From Ramazzottius varieornatus (taxonomy: Eukaryota > Tardigrada > Eutardigrada > Parachela > Ramazzottiidae): 64,000 nucleotides of DNA. Positions 23,101-34,607 of this stretch are shown piece by piece. The notes below the pieces were generated by a model, which searched no databases, was not told where the DNA came from, and saw only the letters and a program-made list of their open reading frames with translations. The stretch spans positions 1,361,657 through 1,425,656 of the forward strand of contig BDGG01000006.1 of NCBI GenBank assembly GCA_001949185.1, in the 5' to 3' direction. Position 1 is the stretch's first letter, and each line of letters starts with the position of its first letter. Made by a program: the position numbers and the translations under genes.

Positions 23101-26100
23101 CGAACGAATTCCGAAGGAAAGTGATCTAACAATGCAAGCTCCTGAAGCACAAACAGATACCGGCAACACTTGGGTTAAGGTGGTTTTTCCTATTAACAGG
23201 AGTAAAAACCGAAAAAGAAGCCTCTGTATAATACCATGGAAATTCTTTGCAGGAAAGTTGGAGACAGAATGGAGGTTTACGGGAAAAGAAACGTTTCATT
23301 TCGCTGAATTCAGTGCGCCAGTCAACTCAACATGGTCCGCGATGACGTCGTCAGACAACGATCGCTCTCTGCTGTTTGTGCATTTTCGAAGCCGTTCGCC
23401 ACACGGTTTCCTTTTCCTCGCGGAACTCTCGCCGAACGTTTCCCTTACCGCGTATCTCCAAGAAGACTGCCTCGTCTTGCGTGGACGCTCGGACGTCACT
23501 GCTATACAAAACAAGTGTGAGGTCACTAACAGCCACAGTGTCAAGTCTTTTGGCGATTACTCTCTCCATAACATCACCATCCAAATGCGAAGAGATTCCA
23601 CCATAGTAAGTCCAAAGTCCAACGCAAAGACATGACGGACGGATGTTCCAATATTCTATATTTTGACAGATCTCGGTGCTGTTAGACGGAACACCGTACT
23701 GGGCGTTCGATGCACCGCTTTTACGAGACGCCGGTAAAGAACCACGAGTGCGGCGGATAGTACTTGGTGGACTTCACCAGGACGTCGTTCCCGTCTCTGA
23801 CGGAAAACTATTACCAGCAGATATCACTGTTGGACACTTCATTGGTACGATGTCCAACGTGAAAATACTGCTTGCCAATCAATTAGTCTTTCTCAGCGGA
23901 CTTCGTAGTGCAAATGCTGTACCTGCTGATCTTCGCACAGAATACAGCACAGCAAGCCACACAGATTCCATCACGTGCTTGGTAGAGAAAAACGATCAAT
24001 CCTCAGCGAACCTTGAATTCTGCGGCCCGCCAAATTTTTTGGCCATTCCGAGCTTGCAACCAGAGAAATTAACACACTTTGCTGTACGTCTCAAGACTAG
24101 AGAACCGGACGGCCTCATCTTTTTCCACAAAAAACCGTCAACGCCAACCTTTACTGCAGTGGACATGTCCGATGGACATATTAATGTCTTCGTCCATAGA
24201 CACCGAAGGGTAAAAATTATCACTTCCGTTGAATGGATGTCGGTTGTCATGTTTTCTGTTGGAAGTTTATCTAGAGCTTTTATAGGCTGAGGAAAACTCG
24301 GGTTCGCCCCGGATCACCCTTCCATCGGCTCGCATCGACGATGGAAAGTGGCATAATTTTTCATTAAAAATCAACGACGCCACCGGCACTGGCAGTGTCC
24401 AGTTGGACGACAGTGAAACGGAATTCGTGATTGCCATCCTTTCCGGAGCGGTGTCTAGCGGAAAGAAAAGTGAAGAAGCGTTAGTCTACATTGGCGGTGG
24501 ACCAGCAACGGAAACAGCCAAGTACTCGGATATCTGGTCGGCACAAATGGGTCAGTCTTTCCACGGCTTGTTGAGTCATGTCCACATCAATAGTCAGCCA
24601 CTGCCGACGAGGACTGTTGAGAACTGGCACGACCAAGTGGAGGGCTTGTGTCCGGACCTGGATGCGGAAAAACGACACTGTGACCCGAATCCTTGTCTTA
24701 ATGGAGGACAGTGCAAAGAAGGGTGGAGACGATTCATCTGTGTATGCGACAGGACGGGACTTTCTGGAGATTTGTGTGAAAAAGGTATGCGAACGAAGGA
24801 GCCAAAATAGTAAAAAATAAAATTAAATGAACATCAGAAATTCTGAAATATTAGAGACTAAAAAGTTTCACTTTTGTAAAGAAACGTATGCTTCTCAAAA
24901 ATAGTTCGAAAGCTGAATGTTGAATTTTCTTACTTTTCAAATCCCGAGGGAATATAGCTCAATGGATGGTGCTAGACCAAGGACATTCACCCGAACTTCC
25001 TGTGGGCGCTGGAAGGTTGTTTGCTTTGTCCTATTGTGGACAAGCAGCAGCTTACCGGAAGCGTGAAGATTTAACGGAGAAAGACCGGATCGAAGTATTT
25101 GCATAATTGACGGCCTTTTAAGTTTAAGCAAGACTGAGGCTGGCTAAGTCACTCTGTCCACACTATTGTCTCCCATCTCGATCCATTTTTCGATATGACT
25201 GTAGGCATCGATCAATTGCCGGTCAATAAGGCCAGCTCTCCGAAATCAAAACCTTTTTTTCCTCGCAAACCCAGAAGCAGAGCTGATATTTCTTGAAAAC
25301 AGACGGTCAAGTCAAGCCGCGAGGCAAGTTTGGGTTCTCTGGTGTTCTGTGACGGGATGCATTCATGGCCGGTTGAGGGGAGAAACATGTCTGGCTAAAA
25401 GGGATACACATTGCGACACGTGCCGAACCTTTCAAGAGCATTTTATCTGCGGTTGGCTGTCGGCGACTGCGATGGCTCAATTGATGTCTGGAGCAGCGCA
25501 ACCTTAATTAGCTGAATAGAAGGGAGTGCGATTAGCATATGGACGGCCAAAGTGGTAGCACCGGCCATATTTAACGATAAAATTTATATGAACAACGATC
25601 CGTGAACACAAACAACGCCTGTCGGGGATCGATAAGAACGTTATTGCACAACCCAGAAAACACAGAAGGGTATCAGGTTCAGGATCGTTAGTTCGTCCCC
25701 TTTGCAGAGTCAAGCCCAAAAAGATTTATTTTCAAACAACTTGATAGCTAAAGATTACGCACCTAATAGAGTACTTTAGCGTATTTATTGGGTCGATAGA
25801 ATGTGACCTTTTACAGTTTCACCGAAGATGGAGTTTGATGGGACTTTCCTTCTCACCCGTGAAGTGACGCCATCTATGACGACCGACCGGCAAGTAACGG
25901 ATCTATCCTTCCGTTTCTGCTCGGTGAGCCCAGAAGGACTTCTGTTTCGCGCCGAGGAATGCGCGTCAAATCCACCTCACCTTAAGGAAAAGAAAGGGAA
26001 GAAAAAGACATCGCTCGCGACGCTAACTTCTGGTAGCAAAAGCTGGTCGGTATTCATCCATCGAGGACAGCTGATCGTCGAGATCTTCCTCAGTACTGAT

Positions 26101-29100
26101 GTTCACGATTCCCTGGAATGGTCTCTTGGCGAGAACCTGGGCAACGATAAGTGGCACGATTTTCGGTTCGTGCGGCGAGGACCACATGTGGAGTTCACAT
26201 TGGACGACGACCAGATCATAGGTATACTTCAATGTTACCGTAGAAAGTAACCGAAAAGTTCCGTCATGTAGCCACGTACGGTGTCACATGCATGGCCATG
26301 AACGCTTGTATACGGTCTACAGGACAATGTTTCATACTTTTTCCAGAGAACATGGATATCTTGGAAGGGCTGACTTTTGCCTTCTGCAAGCTAGAAGTCG
26401 GTGGAACCTCCGCACGCTTTTCGGATATGCCGCCCTCTCGACGGAAAATCTCCCGTCTCAACAAACGCACTCAATTAGCTATGGTTCGCCGCTCCACCAA
26501 AACGAAACGAACGTCCGCGGCCTACATGTCCACTCCGCTGGTCGGTATCGTCCAAGCCTTCAAACTCGATGGCGTCGAACTCAACGAGATGTCCCCCAAT
26601 AAAACGCAAGGCTTGGCACGGAAAACTCTGAAGGATGTACAAGCGGCAGTCCAAAATGGGTCTGTGTACACCTTCGCAAGTGCGCAGGATTACATCGAAC
26701 TAGAAACGTTTCGAGCTGAAGCCAGACTGGACATTAAGTTATCATTCAAAACAACTGAGCCAAATGGACTGATTTTGTTCAACGGAAAAGCAGGGAAAGA
26801 CTTCATAGCTCTCGAACTGGTTCGGGGAGCTCTTCACTTTACATTCGACTTGGGAAACGGAGCAAAGAGTTTACAATCAACGGTCACGTTTCCATTACAT
26901 GATAACCGCTGGCATGCCGCTCACATTTCGAAACCCACCCGGAACGAATACGTGATGGCGATAGACGGTCTACGGAGTGTCGTGAAGGTGAAGCAAGAAA
27001 AAATGCGTTTGGATTTGAGCGGGAAATTGTACTTTGGCGGAGTGCCAAAGAGCGAGTACGCAAACTTGCCCAGAAGTGTCTTGTCACAGAATGGCTTCAC
27101 CGGATGCTTCATGGGACTGAAACTGAACGATGTGGAGGTTGTGTTCGGAAGGGAGATGTTATCGCCAGCGCGGAGCTTAAGAATGGGTTGCGAGGAACAA
27201 GGAACGAAGTGCTGGCAAGGCAGCTGTAAGAACGGCGGCAAGTGCGAACAGCAGTGGGGCGGAGTGGCCTGTGACTGTGACATGACGTCGTACACTGGCG
27301 CCATCTGCAGCGATCGTAAGTTCCATTGTGCACATTTATGGTATTCGCGGGTTACAGGTGTGACGCGAGCAAGACGACGTCGCCATGAAAAGTCGCCGCA
27401 TTTAAAATAGGAGGAGTTGTGCACGCGCTGGGCGTAAGTGCAGCCAACGACCTGCCCGTGCACACTTTGAGTCACTAAGCTGAGCCGTGACTCATACAGC
27501 CCGTTCCACTCATGCGTCCCCCGGTCGAGTCGCGCACCCTGTTGGCTTACAGATCCTTTTATTGCGCTACTGTACCGTCACTCACTACTCTCGTGAACTC
27601 TCCCACCGAGAAGGCTTGATCAGTATCCAAAACATTCACCCATTAACCTGCGTAGGTCCTCCCGATTTAATTTGACATTGCTTTGAGGGGACGGTTTTAA
27701 TTACGGAAAGGGTTACGAGGATCAGAAGTACTAAATGATCTCTCCCTTTCGAGCTTAATGAAGCGAAATATCCAGGTTCCGTCCGGAAGAGGCTGTCTTA
27801 ACGTCAGAAGAAACGACAGCACAGACTGTTCGGCGTCAACAGCCGTCCTGTGGTAAACCGTAACTGGCGATCGCACAAGAAGACACGTAAACCTGTTCCG
27901 TTCTCAGTGACAAAAAAACATTCCAGAAGGCAATGACTCAAATTAGAACAGAATCGAAGAGGCACCGTTGTACTGGAAAAAGTCTAGTAGGAAAATTTGA
28001 AATTTTCGAAAAGCGGTAATTATTTACCGGAAACCAATCAAGGTCTCCATGTTGGGACTCAATCAGCCAAAGACAGTGTGCCAACCTGATCTACTCGACT
28101 CGAACGATGAGTGCAAGCGTGGCTCACCTCTGAGTTCAGCGAGTGCGTGTCACGAGGTTTTACTGGCCAATACGGCAAACCACGTGACTTCGCCTTGCGC
28201 AAATCCCATTTGTATCGCGGGTTGTAATATCCCAGAGCTCCAAGCAGAGCGATAACAAAATTCGAGTGCGTACACGAACGAAAGAAATTATGGACCAGTA
28301 AAAACTATGGACCGGGCCTTTTCGCTATGGCGGTACGGAAGCACATGCGTACGCGACTCATCCACACTAACGTACTTTCTGTCACTTTTTTACGGTTGAA
28401 TTTCTATTTTGCCGTCTTTTCCGCCTGGCCAATAATTTTTACTTGCCCATATTTTCTTGTCATGCGTGTACTGCAAGCGAACTTCTTCGCTCAATTAACA
28501 TGGGCCGTAAAAACCCCGCCGTTCCTCCTTTCGGAGCCCGTTGCAGCGAGAGCGGATACCCGCCAGCGAAGGGCCAATGGAAAACACGGTGTAGGCGGTC
28601 TAGGGTTGGGTGACGCCACGCTCCGGCACTGAGCCGTTCGACGTATGACGTCACCCGAAGGAGGAGAGCGGGGTCACACAAAAATCGTCCATTGAGCGAA
28701 GAAGTTTGCTGTGAGTGGAAAAAATGCGCACTTGACAGCCAAATTAGCAGATGTGTACAGGCGTACGACAGCCGTTTCAAAGTTGAACTCGATCAAGTAG
28801 CACAGGTTTCAGTCGTTCCCGTACAATAATTTACAATTACTGTGCGGGAACACATTCACGTAAGTTACAAGTTGCTCTGGTAATTTTTGGCTCTTTCAGA
28901 AAGTATCGCGTACCGGTTTGGACCGCTTCCCGGACTGATTATATATCACTTCGATCCATCACAGAGACCCGACTCCCGTAACGACCATGTGGTTTTTGGA
29001 CTGATCACGACTGAAGACGAAGCAATCATCGCGAGAATAGCAAGCTTCACTTCCGACGATGTCACTGAATTCCAGATTGTACGGCACAGTACAGTACCAT

Positions 29101-30814
29101 TCAACCTCACGTTTACTTCATCGCTGATGGCTTTACAGGTTGGTGGTCATCTGTTCGTGATATACAACATGGGTTCCGAAGCTCACCTACTCAGTGACCT
29201 AAAGACCCGCTTGAACGATGGCAAGTACCATGTTATCCGCTACGAACGCTCAGGAGCCAACGCCTCCATCCAGATCGATGACCATCCTCAGGTTTCCGTT
29301 ACACCCGAAGGCCGACAGCTGGAAGTCTTCAACGGCATCTCCACCGTAGAAATCGGGGGCAAACTCAACGAAAAAGAACAAAGTATCGACCGGCCCTTTC
29401 ACGGTATCGTTTCCGGGTTCGTCCTTAACGGTATTCGGATATTGGACCTGGCAGCTGATGCCGATAGTAATATCGTTCTGGACGGATACCCGGAATTGGT
29501 CAGCGATATCAGCACTGAGTTGAAAGTGAAGAGCCAGATTGGTGAGGTCTTGAGAAGCAGTCCCAATTGGCTGGATGAGATGCAACATATGGAAACAACG
29601 AGCAGCCATGAAGCAAAGGACAGTGCGGACGATCTGATCATAGCGACCACGCCCAAATGCAGGGATGAAGATGAAAGCTGCATGCTTGTGGACAATTCCA
29701 AAGGTGAAGTTGTCCAGAGACTTCAAACTGATCTCGCGTCACATTCCTCTCTTTACAGATGATGACTTGATATTTGCTCAATATACAATAGTACGGACCT
29801 CGACGGCGGTGCCAACCTTCACATCGTCGAGGACCGACTCGATCAGTACCTCTACAGCGCCCTCTGTGATACCGTCCAGCACCACTGCGGATGTTACCCC
29901 AGTGCCTTGTGGTAACGATGATGAAGACTGTAAGTCACTGCACCTAAAGCTCGACCATATCAGAGCAAAATGTTTAGTCTAACGGGAAGTCGTTCGTGCG
30001 GCAAGGCTCGTGTCTTGTCAGTAGTCAGTATTCTCTCCGTTGTACTCCATAATGATAGCTCTCATTCCGATCCAGTTGCTGAACGTCCAACCACGTTCAA
30101 CAAGTTATCATACACCAAAAAAAACAAAAATTCCGGCATGCCGAAAATTTCCACATTGGAAACCCTCACCCAACAAAGCTACATTCCATTGTACAACAAC
30201 CGGTTATTTTTCCATTTGTAGGTGATATGGAGTCGTCAGGTGACGACAGCCTCCTCTCGGCGCGTTCCGCGGTAGCGCGCAGTACCCGAGTATTCTTTGT
30301 GTCCTTCAACACAACAGTTACACCAGCAGCCACTGCCGCCCTCCACGACACGTCAGCACCTCCGCCAACCCACACATCAGCCCGCTCTTCCAACACCACC
30401 GAAGATGGCCGAAGTGTGCCACGCGGAGTGGGAGTCATCCCCGTACCCACACTGGCCTCTTCCCCACCCGACTCCACCAGCCACATCTTCGCCGAACACG
30501 CCGCCCTCTTTGCAGGTGCCGCCATCGGTATCATCTTTATCGTGGGACTGATCGTCTTCGCAGCTGTGCGCTGTAGAGGCTCAAGAAGACGAGCGGAAGT
30601 GGCGGGTGGGAAGACGTACCAAACGTTCACCAAACCGGAACCGACGAGTACTATGACCAGCTCGGTCAAGAATGGGGGCTACGCTGGGTACGCCACACTG
30701 CCAGTGGACCAAAGAACAAAGAGCGGCCCCAGTGGGAAAGGAGGAAGTTTGCCGAGTGGTAGCGCCAGTTTAGCTAGAAGTAAAGGTGCTGGCGATAAAG
30801 CCATGTATGTGTAG
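20111..30814 (+). CDS. Nrx: Alpha-neurexin-like presynaptic adhesion receptor
   Basis: Nine exons in phase: 20111-20960, 23253-23605, 23670-24209, 24286-24784, 25817-26221, 26347-27315, 28900-29703, 29759-29929 and 30222-30814 (1727 aa). Order of domains: signal peptide; LNS1 (exon 1); LNS2 (exons 2-3); LNS3 (exons 3-4); EGF with CDPNPCLNGGQC (exon 4); LNS4 (exons 5-6); LNS5 (exon 6, EPNGLILFNGKAGKDFIALE); EGF with CWQGSCKNGGKC (exon 6); LNS6 (exon 7); Ser/Thr/Pro-rich stalk (exons 7-9); TM helix (AGAAIGIIFIVGLIVFAAV); and a short tail ending DKAMYV, a C-terminal PDZ ligand comparable to the EYYV end of known neurexins. Neurexins sit in the presynaptic membrane and bind postsynaptic ligands. 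EGF1, normally between LNS1 and LNS2, is not seen. An acceptor (CTTTTTTCAG, ending 20085) shows a 5' untranslated exon exists upstream. Confidence 0.9.
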
Positions 30815-31466
30815 CCAAAGTTTCTGCAATATCTGGTTTATATTGTACAAATATTATATGGACCAAATTTTACTAGAAAAGTCTGACAGGAACACTGCAT
30901 TTTGATTTGAAATACTATATACTAAAAGATTTATTCAGTAGTAGAGTAGCTTGGTTCCTCGTTTAGGGTAGCCGAGCTCGACACGTTTATATCGATCTGA
31001 ATTTTGAGCGATGGTCTTTAAGACTTAGATGGATTCTGCGGAAGACATGGAGCACTTAGGGCGCTGTCACACCGATAATTATCCATTTAGGCGGCACTTT
31101 ACCTCAAGCGCCAACTATTAAAGACGTCTGTTTCACATCTGTTAATCTGCCTAATTGGCGCCATCCCACTCTGCATACCTGGTACATCCGTGATAGAGAC
31201 CCTGCCCGGTGTGACGGAAGATAGACAATTAATTATCCATTGTCGGCCTCCTCCTCAAAATGTCCCGAAACCCGACAGCGGAAAATTGCTTGAGACGCCA
31301 AACACGCCCGCGACAACCTGTCGATCTCTTACATGTAGGAGGAAGGCAGACACCTATTTCTTGCAGGCTCACCATAACAGAGAAGATATTGTTTGAACTT
31401 CCAATATTTGAAATGATGGTAGGAACGTTTGAGATAGGAACTGTCAGACAAAGACGTAGGTAAAGA
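30815..31466. other. Neurexin 3' flank and start of the BarH-cluster flank
   Basis: No coding frame. It contains 31058-31165, a block with diverged inverted similarity to 36226-36370 beside the second homeobox gene (shared GTCACACCG.TAATTA and TCTGTTT.ACATC..TTAATCTG), so a regulatory role for the homeobox genes is possible. No clear AATAAA was found just after the neurexin stop. Confidence 0.45.
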
Positions 31467-32248
31467 ATATGTAATCGGAAGCGAAGTGTATGGAACGATT
31501 GTTATCTTTTGAGGTGGTCAAACATGACCGACGCATCTGATCAACAGCTTTGCTCATCGAATATTCTCTTCATTCCTTGATGAACACAATATGTTCTGAC
31601 AATATTGTTGGCCATAATCTAATCATCTGAGTCAAGAAACTTACATAACTCGTAGGTCACCTCGAAAGGCCTTCGGAAGCGGAGTTTTTCATACACGGTA
31701 GGCGGCTGGTAATTTTAAACGTGTGAGTGTTTGGAAGCTATTCCTTCGACTGTACGTTTCTGCTTCCATTAGCTCCAGAGAGCTCATGCAGTGATAGTCT
31801 CTCCTGAGAGAGGCCTGTTGATTTCATCCAAGGTGTAGCTTCTGACAAACATGTTTCCGCGTTCGATTTACAAAGTTTCATAAAATGAACTATCGGCATC
31901 GCCCGAGCAGACGGTAGCTATGGCAGAACAGGGACGATATTCCCAATTCTAAGACGGTCGCCGGCCTTGGAGTATTTTGCTAAAGACAAAGAACTGTCGC
32001 GAGCAAGATGGGTCAGCGCTTCACCACTATGAGCAAGAAGTATGCGACCCCCAGAAGGTAACCACGCCCAGTCGATTTCCCGTTTATTATTCTTTTCGCT
32101 CTCCTTTGAATTGTATAAATCAAGGCGCACGGCAAGCGAAATCGTCGGAACACTGAGAAAAGTGAAGAAAGCTGCTTGTTGCAATTAACAAACAATTTCC
32201 GGATTGCACCGGGCACAATAGCCTAAAGCCCAATGCAGTCCTCTGGTT

Positions 32249-32773
32249 CGTCGCACAACATTGCCAAATAACAGTGTCGAGTTCGTCGCTTGCTACAAAT
32301 CGAGTCGTTTGTCAAGCGAATGGCGCTTGATCGGCGATGGTGGAAACTTATTGTCAGCTCAACTGGTCGAACAAGTCTTGCTCGGTTCCACGTCGACGCA
32401 AACTGAAAGACATTTCGCCAACAACGGCCGCAGGATAACAAAGGCACGCAAAAGACTGACATTAACGACGTCAACAACGAGGTCAACTGTCGTTCTCTCA
32501 AAAGATAACCGTGATCTTGATTGACAGTTGGAACGAAACGAATGCTCACTGCAATTATGCCGTGATTACCGCGTCGCTCATGCAGGCATATGTACCGGTA
32601 AATATGGCATAGAATGGCTTGCAATTGGGCAAAGCGTTCGCTTAGTGGGTAAAGTGGCCCAACCGATGCTACAATGAAAGACACCATTGGCCGCTTTTAT
32701 GACACAAACCGTCCGTAACCACCCTCTTCAACTCGCGCTCGCTACTGTACGCTTTGCTCCCACAAACCACTTC
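32249..32773. promoter_or_regulatory. Near-identical upstream block, left copy
   Basis: This 525-bp block is about 230 bp upstream of the start codon of the left BarH-like gene and is the inverted near-copy of 38552-39076 upstream of the right gene. It contains open frames on both strands, but they overlap in antisense and resemble no protein. Placement at equal distance upstream of both paralogues suggests a shared promoter or enhancer. Gene conversion would explain the identity equally well. Confidence 0.5.
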
Positions 32774-33001
32774 AACTGTTTATTCGTATTTCGTCGATGA
32801 AAATATACATTCCGTACTACTTTACGCTTTCTCTGCTGTAGAGCTCAGAGCTCCTCTCAGATAACCCCTGACTAGCTCTACAACCAGCCTGATTTCAAAA
32901 TAACGGTTCTTTATTTTATGCTGCGCTCCAGCAAATCACATCGAAAGAGCTATTTTGCTACAGACGATTTGGATGCAACTTGTTGATCAGCAAAGATCAA
33001 A

Positions 33002-34607
33002 ATGGCGAGATTTCGCATCGATGATATTTTGGCAACAGCGGCTCCCAACCTCATCTTCATCAAGAACGAAGACCACGTGGCCCCTCTTACTCCTGCGCCA
33101 CAACATGTATCATCCACGGCATCCGGACCAACCGCAAAGCGGTCAGCTTCCTCGTGTCAGCAAGTGGTTACCCCGCTGATCAGAATCACCAGTCGGCAAC
33201 CCCATCAGCAAACACCAAAACAGCAGGAAGGTTGGTATTTACTTCTCATTTCCGCAACCGTTTTCTGAAATAATGGTGGTGCTAGGCTGCCAGGTAGCAA
33301 GAGGTCATCTTAGGACGGGGGGCTAGGCAAACGTGCAGCACAACGTCCTTGAATTTACGAGAACAAAAAGTGGCTCGTTTGTTACTATAAGACCGGGGTC
33401 ACACTCTTTTTACAATTTTCCCTACTCAATCAATGCGCAGTATACTACTGTATGGGCCGCGGAGGTCCTCGCGTGTTTTTCACGTCACGGCGTACGGGAA
33501 ATACCTGATAGATAAGCAATGTTTGTTCTGCAACAACTGGCAAAGAACCGAAACAGTAAGCGGGGTCTTAAGTGATAAGCAGAAGTCTTTAATCATCATC
33601 TTTGGAATATCCTCAGTTTAATCGCGCAAGCAAATGCTACGTGAATTGAAACTGGAAGTCTCAGCTGGTGATTGCAGTAATCATAGTTTTACATTTGGCT
33701 TTAGACGCTTTCGTACTCGTTTCCGATCGTTTGAAGTCTTGATCGGCGGATGCAGCCAATTTCCATAGGCTTCACGATGAGCATGTGTATCGTTGATTCG
33801 ATAGAAGACGTTCTTGGTCTAAACCGGCCGTTGCTGGATCGAAGCAGGCTCAAGAGATCGCCATGGCACAAAGCATTTCTATTTTTTCGTTTTATCCTGC
33901 GCCTGGCGATTTCAAGTTAGACGAGCTGTCTCTGATACCAAAAGTTTCGTGTAAGAAAGGAGGCGGAAGTTGGGCGAGAGCACGACTCTAGTTCAACCTT
34001 GTGATTATGATTGTCAATCGCAGCTAAAATTACGTGCCGCTCTAATCGATGTTTACCGTCTAATTTGCAGTTGCAAAATGGGAGAAAGATACGGATAATT
34101 TCGATCGTAAAATGCGTCAGACGCCGGACAGCGACGATGGGACCGACGACCGATCCCCATCCAACGATGCGCAAAACAAAAAGCAGCGAAAGCCGCGGAC
34201 CGCCTTCAGCGACAGCCAACTTCAGTCCTTGGAAAAGAGTTTCGAGAGGCAGAAATATCTGTCTGTACAGGAACGGATGGAACTAGCAGCCAAACTGCAG
34301 TTAGCCGATGCGCAAGTCAAATGCTGGTTCCAAAACAGAAGGTATGTGAGACGAAAACTTGAAAGCCCAGGAAACTTATTATCTTTCTACGAGGTTCGCT
34401 AACTAGTCTATATCTGACTTCAACAGAACCAAATGGAAAAGGCAGAATTCGATGCAGTTCGAAGCCGCCGATTATTTCCCTGTGTTACGCCAGATGTATC
34501 CTTTCTCCGGCTTTGCCGGCCAGGAACTTCCGCCATTCCACCGACCGCAATATCGCGCGTTTCCCACCTTTGATAATTCCTTTCATTCGTACGTGCGCCC
34601 TCTCTAG
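33002..34607 (+). CDS. BarH-like homeodomain transcription factor, left copy
   Basis: Exons 33002-33230, 34071-34341 and 34427-34607 join in phase (226 aa). The N terminus [15 protein letters not shown] fits an FRIDDIL-type Eh1-like repressor motif found in many homeodomain proteins. The homeodomain spans about residues 115-174 and carries the Bar-class signature [19 protein letters not shown] and the recognition helix [16 protein letters not shown]. The exon junction falls within the RR of this helix. BarH proteins bind TAAT-type sites and specify sensory and neural cell fates. Unlike canonical BarH proteins (QVKTWYQNRR), residue 47 is Cys and 49 is Phe. The C terminus is aromatic/proline rich. 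It forms a tail-to-tail pair with the copy at 36.6-38.4 kb. Confidence 0.85.

Noticed and set aside
24948-25030. tRNA-like A-box sequence (TATAGCTCAATGGATGG) in neurexin intron 4
   Set aside because: No B-box (GGTTCGANNCC) at the right distance and no cloverleaf pairing could be drawn; at most a decayed tRNA-derived repeat.
32223-32687. 154-codon minus-strand frame, repeated at 38638-39114 on the plus strand
   Set aside because: The identical translation follows from the duplicated DNA block. The other strand is also open, the composition is not protein-like and no domain is recognised.
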